Below, one piece after another: positions 17,383 through 25,387 of a DNA stretch of 64,000 bases. This stretch comes from Acinetobacter variabilis. Lineage in GTDB: Bacteria; Pseudomonadota; Gammaproteobacteria; Pseudomonadales; Moraxellaceae. The notes below the pieces were generated by a model. That model had not been told where the DNA came from, ran no database searches, and was given only the letters and a program-made list of their open reading frames with translations. How positions within the stretch are numbered: position 1 is the stretch's first letter; each line of letters starts with the position of its first letter. Location: assembly GCF_000369625.1 (NCBI RefSeq), contig NZ_KB850111.1, positions 252,038 to 316,037 of the forward strand. Reading direction: 5' to 3'. The position numbers and the translations under genes were made by a program.

Positions 17383-18027
17383 TTAACCTGCTTTTCCCGC
17401 AACGAAAGGATTATGCTGTTTTTCAAAACCAATATTGCTGATCGGACCATGTCCTGAAATAAATTGGGTTTCATCCGGCAGGCTAAAACATTCGCGCTGG
17501 ATTGAATCGAGTAGCTGCTGGTGATCGCCACGCGGGAAATCTGTCCGTCCAATTGAGCCTTTAAACAGTACATCCCCTGTCCATAACAAAGCATGGTTCC
17601 TGTTATAGAACATTACATGACCTGGAGTATGGCCTGGGGCAAAACGTACTTCAAACTCTTCATCACCTAGCTTGAGAACTTCTCCACCTTCCAGCCATTG
17701 CGTGACTTCTACTTTTTCCGGAATCGGAAAACCGTAACGGGCAGACACTTCCTGAATCATATCCAGCCAGAATGCATCGTCCTTATGTGGACCAATCACC
17801 GGCACATCCCAAACTTTTTTTAAAGCACCAACTGCTCCAGCATGATCGAGATGGCCATGAGTCAGCCATAAAGCCTTGACCGTTAAGCCCAGTGCTTCTA
17901 CTTCCGCTTTTAATTTTTCAGGTTCGCCCCCTGCATCAATCAAAACAGCCTCTTTACTGTCGCTATCCCAAAGAATCGAGCAGTTTTGCTGAAATGCAGT
18001 CACAGGAACAATTTTGACTTGTAACAT
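17383..18027 (-). CDS. MBL-fold metallohydrolase (YcbL/glyoxalase II-like)
   Basis: A 214-residue metallo-beta-lactamase-fold enzyme. The zinc ligands appear as LTHGHLDHAGA (HxHxDH), a downstream His in APGHTPGHV, Asp in LWTGDVLF and His in SGHGPIS. The length and the phrase GSIGRTDFPRGD match the YcbL-type II glyoxalase/persulfide dioxygenase-like group, smaller than GloB. The likely role is hydrolysis of a glutathione or other thioester. It starts 21 bp after hemH, probably on the same transcript. Confidence 0.87.
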   Translation of the reverse strand: MLQVKIVPVTAFQQNCSILWDSDSKEAVLIDAGGEPEKLKAEVEALGLTVKALWLTHGHLDHAGAVGALKKVWDVPVIGPHKDDAFWLDMIQEVSARYGFPIPEKVEVTQWLEGGEVLKLGDEEFEVRFAPGHTPGHVMFYNRNHALLWTGDVLFKGSIGRTDFPRGDHQQLLDSIQRECFSLPDETQFISGHGPISNIGFEKQHNPFVAGKAG

Positions 18028-18048
18028 AGGATAAGAAACCTCAAAAGA

Positions 18049-19062
18049 TTAATGGGCAAGCGTCTGATTCAATGCTTCAAGATTAGCCTGTAACAGCGTA
18101 TTGAGCAATTGCACATGATCTTCACGGTTGTTCAAAGCCGGAATATAACTGTAGCTTTCCCCGCCATTGGCCTTAAAGGTCTCCCCATTTTCCATGGCCA
18201 GCTCTTCCAGTGTTTCCAAACAGTCGGCCGAGAAAGCCGGACTCATCACCTGAATTGATTTCACGCCCTGTTTGCCCCACTCTTCAATTAAGGCATCCGT
18301 ATAAGGCTTAACCCACTCCTGTTTACCAAACCGGGACTGGAAACTAATTGCATATTGATCTTCAGATAGACCTAAAGCTTCTGCAACCAGTTTGCCTGTG
18401 ATCCGGCAACGATCCGCATAAGGATCACCTTTATCGGCATAGGGCTGCGGGATACCATGAAATGACATCAACAGTTTTTCCGGCTGCCCATGAATCGCCT
18501 GATAATCCCGAACACTTTGTGCCAGTGACTGAATAAATAAGGGATGCTGATAATAATCGCGGATAATCGACAGACCAGGTAAATTGCGCTGTTTCAGCAC
18601 CCATTTTGCGACTGCATCATACAGAGGTGCGGTAGAGGTCGCTGAATACTGGGGAAATAACGGAAACAGAATAATATGATCTTGCGGTTGAGCCGAAATC
18701 TGATCAAGGACAGCCTGAATATTGGGATTGCCATAAGTCATGGCAGGCACCACATTCAGTTCAAATTGCGGATATTGTTCAATGAGTTTGGCCTTTACTT
18801 GACTCACCTGCTGCAGCAGAATCTCACGCATCGGTGAATCCTGACCCCAGACCTGTGCATAAGCCTGGGAAACTCGCTTGGGACGGAACGGTAAAATAAA
18901 TAAACGCAGGATGAGTTGCCAGATCGGCTTGGGAATTTCAATGACACGCTGATCAGATAAAAACTGCTTCAGGAAATCGCGTACTGCCGGCACAGTCGGT
19001 GCATCGGGTGTGCCTAAATTTGCCAATATAATCGTAACTTTTGGTTTAGCTGTAGAAAACAT
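18049..19062 (-). CDS. hemH: Ferrochelatase
   Basis: Inserts Fe2+ into protoporphyrin IX, the last step of haem synthesis. Conserved segments: [12 protein letters not shown] at the N-terminus, [28 protein letters not shown] with the catalytic His, and [12 protein letters not shown] near the C-terminus. I place the start at the ATG at 19062 (MFSTAKPK), giving 337 residues. The frame continues to a TTG at 19086, but those eight residues are unlikely to be translated. It lies within a probable minus-strand operon with the DUF4062 gene upstream and the MBL hydrolase downstream. Confidence 0.95.
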   Translation of the reverse strand: MFSTAKPKVTIILANLGTPDAPTVPAVRDFLKQFLSDQRVIEIPKPIWQLILRLFILPFRPKRVSQAYAQVWGQDSPMREILLQQVSQVKAKLIEQYPQFELNVVPAMTYGNPNIQAVLDQISAQPQDHIILFPLFPQYSATSTAPLYDAVAKWVLKQRNLPGLSIIRDYYQHPLFIQSLAQSVRDYQAIHGQPEKLLMSFHGIPQPYADKGDPYADRCRITGKLVAEALGLSEDQYAISFQSRFGKQEWVKPYTDALIEEWGKQGVKSIQVMSPAFSADCLETLEELAMENGETFKANGGESYSYIPALNNREDHVQLLNTLLQANLEALNQTLAH

Positions 19063-19127
19063 GCAGTACGCCCGTCGTGGTATCAACCCGCTTACTTTAA
19101 CAGCTTTTTACTTATTCTCTATATGGA

Positions 19128-20156
19128 TTAATACACTGACTTATATTGAAAAGTACGATCTTTATCCAGCAAGTTACTGTCCAGCAGTTTTTGTGCCTTA
19201 GGCGTAATCTGCCAAAGCAGACGCTGACGGTCATCACGGCCTGACGGTACAATCCAGTCATTCTGGCGCATTTGCAATTTCAGGCTATGCAAGGCGCGAA
19301 TATTAATCTGGGCACGGGCTACAGCATGCGCGCGCGGCATTTCCGCTCGTGCATCTTCCAGACCGGTTTCATTCAAATACTCATTCATATGCTTGGAGAA
19401 AAATTCCTCCGGCGTCGGATTAATGAATGTAGAGCCGAGAATAGCCAGCAATTGTGCCCAGGTCAGTCTCTTCTGAACTTTCAGCTCTTTAAAGTTACCA
19501 TCCTGATAAGCATGCATACGGTATTCGAAGGAGAAAACTTCATGCATAGATACTTTCGGCAGGCTCAGGAAAGGGTCTACTTCACGGGTACCGCCGTCTC
19601 GTTCCAGTTGGGCCACTTTAGCTTTGAGTTGGTCAATTTCGTCATGCAAGGCTTGAGTATTCTGCGGACGTACCCAGCCACTTACCGGATAGCGTTCCAG
19701 CATTTGCGGCATGTTCAAACGTACCGCCATTTCCAGATCGCGCAGGGTGCGATAGCAAAAGACCTGATCAGCTTCCTGCTGCAATAACTGACGAAATTCT
19801 TTAAATTTTTCCTGTAATTCAGGTTTGGTATCGTGCAATGAAGGATCACGTGAGGCCGGATCTTCATGCATAAACACAATAATCGGTTTCTGCTTGGTCA
19901 CAGCGTAAATGTATTCCAGGTGCATATAACCCACACCGGAAACCGACTGCTCGCCATACTGGCTACCCAGCAGAATCACCACATAATCACAGTCATCAAT
20001 CTGGCGACGCGCAAATGCAGTATTTAAAGGAGTACGTTGTTCCAGCCCCCAGGAAAAGAAACCCATGCCGACCAAAGTTTGTGACAAGATGATCCGCTCT
20101 GGCTGCATTTCTGCACCAGAGGTGGAGATAAACACCTGATAACGTTTATCGAGCAT
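19128..20156 (-). CDS. DUF4062-domain protein
   Basis: A 342-residue protein. The N-terminal ~110 residues show the DUF4062 pattern: YQVFISTSGAEMQPER, then CDYVVILLGSQYG and KPIIVFMHE. DUF4062 is a Rossmann-like domain often found at the N-terminus of signalling or defence NTPases, where it resembles TIR and nucleoside-deoxyribosyltransferase folds. Here it is not fused to an NTPase: a coiled-coil stretch (about 175-195, IDQLKAKVAQLERD) and a winged-helix-like C-terminal part follow. GAGGA precedes the ATG. It sits between murI and hemH. Confidence 0.78.
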   Translation of the reverse strand: MLDKRYQVFISTSGAEMQPERIILSQTLVGMGFFSWGLEQRTPLNTAFARRQIDDCDYVVILLGSQYGEQSVSGVGYMHLEYIYAVTKQKPIIVFMHEDPASRDPSLHDTKPELQEKFKEFRQLLQQEADQVFCYRTLRDLEMAVRLNMPQMLERYPVSGWVRPQNTQALHDEIDQLKAKVAQLERDGGTREVDPFLSLPKVSMHEVFSFEYRMHAYQDGNFKELKVQKRLTWAQLLAILGSTFINPTPEEFFSKHMNEYLNETGLEDARAEMPRAHAVARAQINIRALHSLKLQMRQNDWIVPSGRDDRQRLLWQITPKAQKLLDSNLLDKDRTFQYKSVY

Positions 20157-20271
20157 TGGTTATCCTCTTTTACTGCACATTGATCTGACCGGCTAGACCC
20201 TGCCCTGACACAATATGACGACCCCAGTATAAAAATATATCTTTCAAAATTATAAGATGAGTGACGGTCGC

Positions 20272-21150
20272 CTAGCTGACTTCTGTCTCCATATTGCTGA
20301 CCTGCCATTTAATATCGACTGGGATCAGATGCCCTAAAATCGGCTGGAGCTGTTCAGCATTTTGACCACTAACCACAAGTCGGATTTTTAGACTGTCCTT
20401 GCACTCATGTTCAAATAATAACCCATTTTTAATCAAAATTCGGGCCGTTTGTCTCGCAACCGCGAATCCTGAGTCAATTAATGTCAGCTTTTGACCAAAA
20501 ATATACTGAATTGACGATTTTAGGAAGGGGTAATGTGTACATCCTAGCACTAAATAATCAGCGCCCTGATCAACAACCGGTTGTAAAATCTGAGTTAATG
20601 TCGCCAGACACTCAGGACTCATCTGCTGACCGGCTTCTACAAAAGGTACCAGATCCAGACAGGTCACCGGAATCACTTTGACCTGTGCCGGCTCGGCAAA
20701 ACGGGTCATGACATCCTTAATCAGCTGTCCACGAAAGGTTGCAGGTGTGGCCAGGACGGCCACCGTTTTGGATTGGGTATTGAGGACTGCAGGTTTGAGC
20801 GCTGGCACCAGTCCGATGATCGGAAAGTTTTCGCCGTAATGCTCACGTAAATAATCCAGACTAAATGCAGAAGCGGTATTACAAGCGACGACTGCAACTT
20901 TACAGCCTTCACGATACAGCCATTCAATCGCTCGCGCAGTCAGGTCACGGATTTCTTGATCTTTACGGGGCCCATAAGGTACGTAAGCCGTGTCGGCATA
21001 ATAAACAAAGCGTTCATCGGGCAAATACCGGGCAATTTCCAAAGCAACCGATAGCCCTCCCACACCAGAATCAAAAATCCCGATAGGCGCATCAGCACTG
21101 GCTTTGGGCATGGGATCTACTAAGGGATAAATCGGTTGGATAGCGCTCAT
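20272..21150 (-). CDS. murI: Glutamate racemase
   Basis: Makes D-glutamate for peptidoglycan. Motifs: PIGIFDSGVGGLSVA, the first catalytic Cys in VVACNTASAF, and the second in LVLGCTHYPFL. The start is uncertain. An ATG at 21150 gives 292 residues and one at 21111 (MPKASADAP) gives 279; neither has a strong ribosome site, and an upstream TTG at 21189 is unlikely. It follows the DUF1285 gene by 49 bp and probably shares its transcript. Confidence 0.94.
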   Translation of the reverse strand: MSAIQPIYPLVDPMPKASADAPIGIFDSGVGGLSVALEIARYLPDERFVYYADTAYVPYGPRKDQEIRDLTARAIEWLYREGCKVAVVACNTASAFSLDYLREHYGENFPIIGLVPALKPAVLNTQSKTVAVLATPATFRGQLIKDVMTRFAEPAQVKVIPVTCLDLVPFVEAGQQMSPECLATLTQILQPVVDQGADYLVLGCTHYPFLKSSIQYIFGQKLTLIDSGFAVARQTARILIKNGLLFEHECKDSLKIRLVVSGQNAEQLQPILGHLIPVDIKWQVSNMETEVS

Positions 21151-21199
21151 AACGTTGCTAGTTGCTTGTTTCAAATGACCTTGCGACAAAGCTTAAACC

Positions 21200-21811
21200 T
21201 CAGGTGCTTAAATGCAAGTCTAAATCACCACTTTTCAAGCTTAAAACCGTCTCTCCAGCAGCATTTTCACCAAGCTCGCCCATCTCCACCAGATGTAAAA
21301 AAGCAGCCCGCTGAAGCAGCGCATTGATTCCAAAACGGACATGCACATAAGGGCGCAATTCATCCTGATACTGACGCATAAAGATAGGATGTTCGCTATC
21401 GACAATAATGATGTCCTGAGTTGTGGTGGTTAGTTGCAGGTAAGTCTTGCCTTCAATCTCGACCTGATCCACCTGATTTACAAACAGAGGTTCATCTTCG
21501 ACCTCGATTTCAATCATTTCAACCGGCGTCTTTAGATAGAATTTTCCTTCTTCTTTCCAGAGTACCGTTGAAAACAGGTCTATCATCGGCTGACGCTTGA
21601 TCAATTGACCTTCGTGCCACCATTCTCCATTGGCCAAAACCTTGAGATCCATTGCCCCACAATGCTTTGGCTGCCATTGCTCCAAAGGCGGGATTGACCT
21701 TTTGTGACTGCCCTGTGCATCTTTTAAGTATTGTGCGATATCCATTAAATTTTTATCATCGCTAGAAGCTACTTTTTTCGTCGGATTTTTCTCGGGTGCT
21801 GACTTATTCAT
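21200..21811 (-). CDS. DUF1285-family protein
   Basis: A 203-residue protein matching DUF1285 in layout: a flexible Lys/Ser-rich N-terminus, a core containing WQPKHCGAMDLKVLANGEWWHEG, and a second beta-rich half (PMIDLFSTVLWKEEGKFYL, then VRFGINALLQRAAFLHLVE). The family is widespread in Proteobacteria, with known structures but no defined function. It is the first gene of the apparent murI-hemH operon. Confidence 0.85.
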   Translation of the reverse strand: MNKSAPEKNPTKKVASSDDKNLMDIAQYLKDAQGSHKRSIPPLEQWQPKHCGAMDLKVLANGEWWHEGQLIKRQPMIDLFSTVLWKEEGKFYLKTPVEMIEIEVEDEPLFVNQVDQVEIEGKTYLQLTTTTQDIIIVDSEHPIFMRQYQDELRPYVHVRFGINALLQRAAFLHLVEMGELGENAAGETVLSLKSGDLDLHLST

Positions 21812-21855
21812 ATAAAGAAGACCTTAATGACGGAAAAATAATATGTTTCAGCCAA

Positions 21856-21884
21856 TTGGCTTAACCTGGGTTTAAAACTATACT
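21856..21884 (+). promoter_or_regulatory. Promoter of the ETF-ubiquinone oxidoreductase gene
   Basis: TTGGCT, 17 bp, TATACT, about 110 bp upstream of the ATG. Confidence 0.65.
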
Positions 21885-21998
21885 AGCCCAGATGCTTAAA
21901 GACACTACTATTTTTGTGTCTAGGAATTCAGAACACTCATGGCAGCACCCAATCATCCGATTATGGTTGCCACCGAATAGAAATATGAGGAGTCCTAC

Positions 21999-23711
21999 AT
22001 GGAACACATCGAACGTGAATCGATGGAGTTTGACGTTGTGATCGTAGGTGCGGGTCCTGCCGGCCTGTCTGCTGCAATCAAGATCCGTCAACTTGCAATT
22101 GAAAACAATTTAAATGATCTGTCCGTTTGTGTCGTAGAAAAAGGCTCCGAAGTCGGTGCTCATATTCTTTCAGGTGCTGTGCTTGAACCACGTGCGATGA
22201 ACGAACTATTCCCGAACTGGAAAGAAGAAGGTGCGCCTTTAAATGTTCCTGTGACAGAAGATAAAACTTTCTTCCTTCTTTCAGATGAAAAATCACAAGA
22301 AGCACCGCATTGGATGGTGCCTAAAACCATGCACAATGATGGCAACTATGTCATCTCACTCGGTAATGTGGTGCGCTGGTTAGGCCAGAAAGCTGAAGAA
22401 CTGGAAGTATCGATCTTCCCGGGCTTTGCTGCTTCAGAAATTCTGTATCATGAAGATGGTACGGTGAAAGGTATCCAAACCGGTGATATGGGGATTGGCA
22501 AAGATGGCGAACCGACGCATAACTTTGCGCCAGGTTATGAGCTGCATGCCAAATATACGATTTTTGCTGAAGGCTGCCGTGGTCATTTAGGTAAACGCCT
22601 GATCCAGAAATTCAACCTGGATAAAGATGCTGATCCGCAGCACTACGGTATCGGGATTAAAGAACTGTGGGAAATTGATCCAGCGAAACACAAACCAGGT
22701 CTGGTAATGCACGGTGCGGGCTGGCCTTTATCTGAAACCGGTTCTTCAGGTGGCTGGTGGTTATACCATGCTGAAAACAACCAGGTGACATTAGGCATGA
22801 TCGTGGATCTGTCTTATGAAAATCCACACATGTATCCATTCATGGAAATGCAGCGCTGGAAAACCCATCCACTGATCAAGCAATATCTGGAAGGCGGTAA
22901 ACGTATTTCTTATGGTGCACGTGCCGTAACTAAAGGTGGTTTTAACTCTCTGCCGAAATTTACCTTCCCGGGTGGTTCTTTAATCGGTGATGATGCGGGT
23001 TTCCTGAACTTTGCCAAGATCAAAGGCTCACACACTGCAATGAAATCCGGCATGCTTTGTGGTGAAGCAGTCTTTGAAGCGATTGCTGCCGGTGTAGAAA
23101 AAGGTGGTGACCTGGCGATTGCACGTGTGACCGAAGGCGAAGACTTCTTCGTGAAAGAACTCACATCTTATACAGACAAGTTTAACAACAGCTGGCTGAA
23201 AGAAGAGCTATATAGCGCACGTAACTTTGGCCCGGCAATGCACAAGTTCGGTCAATGGATGGGTGGAGCGTTCAACTTCATCGACCAGAACGTATTTAAA
23301 GTGCCGTTCACGCTCCATGATTTAGTGCCAGACTTTAAAACTCTGAAAACGGTCGATGCAGTGAACTTCAAGCCGAACTATCCAAAACCGGATGGCAAGC
23401 TGACCTTTGACCGTCTGTCTTCTGTGTTTGTATCGAATACGGTGCATGAAGAAAACCAGCCTGCGCACCTGAAACTGACCGATGCTTCGATTCCAGTAGA
23501 TGTCAACTTGCCGAAATGGGATGAGCCTGCACAGCGCTACTGCCCGGCAGGTGTTTACGAAATCATGGAAAATGATGATGGCAGCAAACGCTTCCAGATC
23601 AATGCAGCGAACTGTGTGCACTGCAAGACCTGTGACATCAAAGATCCATCTCAGAATATCACCTGGGTAACACCGGAAGGTGGCGGTGGCCCGAACTACC
23701 CGAATATGTAA
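21999..23711 (+). CDS. Electron transfer flavoprotein-ubiquinone oxidoreductase
   Basis: Passes electrons from ETF (fatty-acid and amino-acid oxidation) to ubiquinone at the inner membrane. The FAD motif VIVGAGPAGLSAA is at residues 13-25, the GEVGAHILSGAVLEP-type segment (SEVGAHILSGAVLEP) follows, and the C-terminus holds the 4Fe-4S ligands in CPAGVYE and CVHCKTCDIKDP. The length, 570, is normal. MEHIERESMEFD has two candidate ATGs (21999 and 22023); GAGG before the first supports it. Transcribed alone, with a good promoter and a strong terminator. Confidence 0.95.
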   Translation: MEHIERESMEFDVVIVGAGPAGLSAAIKIRQLAIENNLNDLSVCVVEKGSEVGAHILSGAVLEPRAMNELFPNWKEEGAPLNVPVTEDKTFFLLSDEKSQEAPHWMVPKTMHNDGNYVISLGNVVRWLGQKAEELEVSIFPGFAASEILYHEDGTVKGIQTGDMGIGKDGEPTHNFAPGYELHAKYTIFAEGCRGHLGKRLIQKFNLDKDADPQHYGIGIKELWEIDPAKHKPGLVMHGAGWPLSETGSSGGWWLYHAENNQVTLGMIVDLSYENPHMYPFMEMQRWKTHPLIKQYLEGGKRISYGARAVTKGGFNSLPKFTFPGGSLIGDDAGFLNFAKIKGSHTAMKSGMLCGEAVFEAIAAGVEKGGDLAIARVTEGEDFFVKELTSYTDKFNNSWLKEELYSARNFGPAMHKFGQWMGGAFNFIDQNVFKVPFTLHDLVPDFKTLKTVDAVNFKPNYPKPDGKLTFDRLSSVFVSNTVHEENQPAHLKLTDASIPVDVNLPKWDEPAQRYCPAGVYEIMENDDGSKRFQINAANCVHCKTCDIKDPSQNITWVTPEGGGGPNYPNM

Positions 23712-23730
23712 TGCTTAATTATCTTGCATA

Positions 23731-23767
23731 AGCCTCTAAAATAATTAATTATTTTAGAGGCTTTTTT
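23731..23767 (+). terminator. Terminator of the ETF-ubiquinone oxidoreductase gene
   Basis: AGCCTCTAAAATAAT pairs with ATTATTTTAGAGGCT through a short AT loop, followed by a T-run. Confidence 0.88.
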
Positions 23768-23821
23768 ATATTTATAAGATTATGAAATACGCATCATTTA
23801 ATTTTTTTGTACAAGAAAAAA

Positions 23822-24250
23822 TTAGTATTTAATAGATTTAAATATTTTATCTGCATCATGGCGCTGCCAAATATGGAATAGGCTGTTATGGGTACAATTC
23901 ATAGCTTTTAATATTTCTTCTTGGGTTTGAATTGAGTTGTAACCATCTAATTTTTTATTAAGAACCTCAAAAAATAATTTATCTGTATTATTTAATTCGT
24001 TCGGTATATCAATAATGTCTTTTATTGTTTGCACAGTCCAGATTGGTTGAGGGAGTAAATCTTCCTCATAAACCATAATAGATATCCTTACTATGTCTGT
24101 ATAAGGTATTTTTATTATTACATCATCTATATTTACGCCCACAATCTGATCATGCTCTAAGCTAAAATTTTTAATTTTAGTTTTATAATTACTCGTATCT
24201 AAATTTTTATTAGCTTCTTTTCTTACTAACCTTTTTAAAAACTTAAACAT
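23822..24250 (-). CDS. Candidate immunity protein of the type VI effector
   Basis: A 142-residue, strongly AT-rich gene 18 bp downstream of the probable effector, the usual place for its immunity gene. It has a basic N-terminus (KFLKRLVRKEANK), no signal peptide and no clear transmembrane helix, so it is probably cytoplasmic. The core (VIIKIPYTDIVRISIMV, then PIWTVQTIKDIIDIPNE, ending HNSLFHIWQRHD) looks like a small PH-like beta-barrel with a C-terminal helix, a pattern I associate with small proteins encoded beside VgrG cargo. Function is inferred from position. Confidence 0.62.
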   Translation of the reverse strand: MFKFLKRLVRKEANKNLDTSNYKTKIKNFSLEHDQIVGVNIDDVIIKIPYTDIVRISIMVYEEDLLPQPIWTVQTIKDIIDIPNELNNTDKLFFEVLNKKLDGYNSIQTQEEILKAMNCTHNSLFHIWQRHDADKIFKSIKY

Positions 24251-24268
24251 ACAGGCTACCTACTGAAA

Positions 24269-25387
24269 TTAAAATAAAGTCCATTCTGTAAAAGCTTCCA
24301 ACTCTTCATCATAAGCTTCAACTAATTTATATGCTCCATAGCCTCCCGCTAGACCGCCAATTATTACCCCCACTGTTGAACATATGGGAGACCCGGGGCC
24401 ACAAATTCCTCCTGCAATAGCACCACCCACAGCGCCAGCTGCCACTCCTGAGCCTATGGTTGCGGCTTCTTTATAAAATTCCTTTTCTTTATTCTCAGCT
24501 GAAAAAATCTCATACCAAGCATAGGAAATTGAAATAACGACAATTACTCTGCCTAGTGGTTTCATATACTTTGCTGCTTTATCAAAAGTTCCATGGGATG
24601 CCCCTGATCCTTTAACTACACTATAAAAAACTTTATTTTTATCTGCTGTTGAAAGCGCCTGAAAATATGAATTTCTTGTACCTGTTGATGCTTTTACATA
24701 ATGATCTAAGGTTTGTCTTGACTGATCTTTCAGTCTTTTCCATTTATCAGGATCTTTTAATTTCAATGCATAATATTCTAAGAATTGATCTAAGCTTTTA
24801 GCCGCTATTTTTTCTTTTTGTGATACTGCTAACGCGATTGGAGAATTCTTTTTCCTGGTCTGTTCTAAGATATCATTTCTTAATGTATGAGCCTCTTTCG
24901 AAGCATCTTTTACAGTCATTCTTCCATTTTCAACATCCTTTAAGTAATCATGACTCATTTTTTTAATTGCTTTCATATAAGCAATTCTTAAGGAGCTATC
25001 ATGATCTAAAAAGTTATTACTAAAGTAAAGTGCTGTACCATGTAAGGCTTCAAGTGCTATTTCTAATTCATTTTTAACTTTAACAGGTACTTTATTTGAT
25101 TCTGCTTTTTTTGTTGTACCTGTAGTTGATTTTAATTTATATATCGATTTATTAAATTCGCCATTTTCTAGTGCGGGAACACGCACTCTGGCAATTTTTG
25201 AATTATTTAAAATTAACTCTACAAAGATTAAATCTAATTTATTGCAATTATAGATTTTGGTACAACCATTCGGACCAATTTTTCCTCCATAACTTTTTTG
25301 AGTTGTCGTATTTAGTAAGGTATAGCTTAATTTTGATAAAAGGTCTTTATTATCACAGGATACCTTTAAACGAGCCGTATAAGTCAT
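24269..25387 (-). CDS. Probable type VI secretion effector, no named toxin domain
   Basis: 372 residues, AT-rich, ATG overlapping the vgrG stop by four bases (ATGA). Residues about 1-85 are beta-rich with LSYTLLNTTTQ and GGKIGPNGCTKI, a layout like transthyretin/carboxypeptidase-regulatory domains used as VgrG adaptors. About 100-270 is Lys-rich helix (KNSPIALAVSQKEKIAAK). About 280-295 is hydrophobic (RVIVVISISYAWYEIF). About 310-360 is a glycine-zipper stretch (GVAAGAVGGAIAGGICG, STVGVIIGGLAGGYGAYK), followed by an acidic end. Glycine zippers occur in pore-forming and membrane-inserting toxins. I recognise no nuclease, lipase or peptidoglycan hydrolase motif. Confidence 0.65.
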   Translation of the reverse strand: MTYTARLKVSCDNKDLLSKLSYTLLNTTTQKSYGGKIGPNGCTKIYNCNKLDLIFVELILNNSKIARVRVPALENGEFNKSIYKLKSTTGTTKKAESNKVPVKVKNELEIALEALHGTALYFSNNFLDHDSSLRIAYMKAIKKMSHDYLKDVENGRMTVKDASKEAHTLRNDILEQTRKKNSPIALAVSQKEKIAAKSLDQFLEYYALKLKDPDKWKRLKDQSRQTLDHYVKASTGTRNSYFQALSTADKNKVFYSVVKGSGASHGTFDKAAKYMKPLGRVIVVISISYAWYEIFSAENKEKEFYKEAATIGSGVAAGAVGGAIAGGICGPGSPICSTVGVIIGGLAGGYGAYKLVEAYDEELEAFTEWTLF

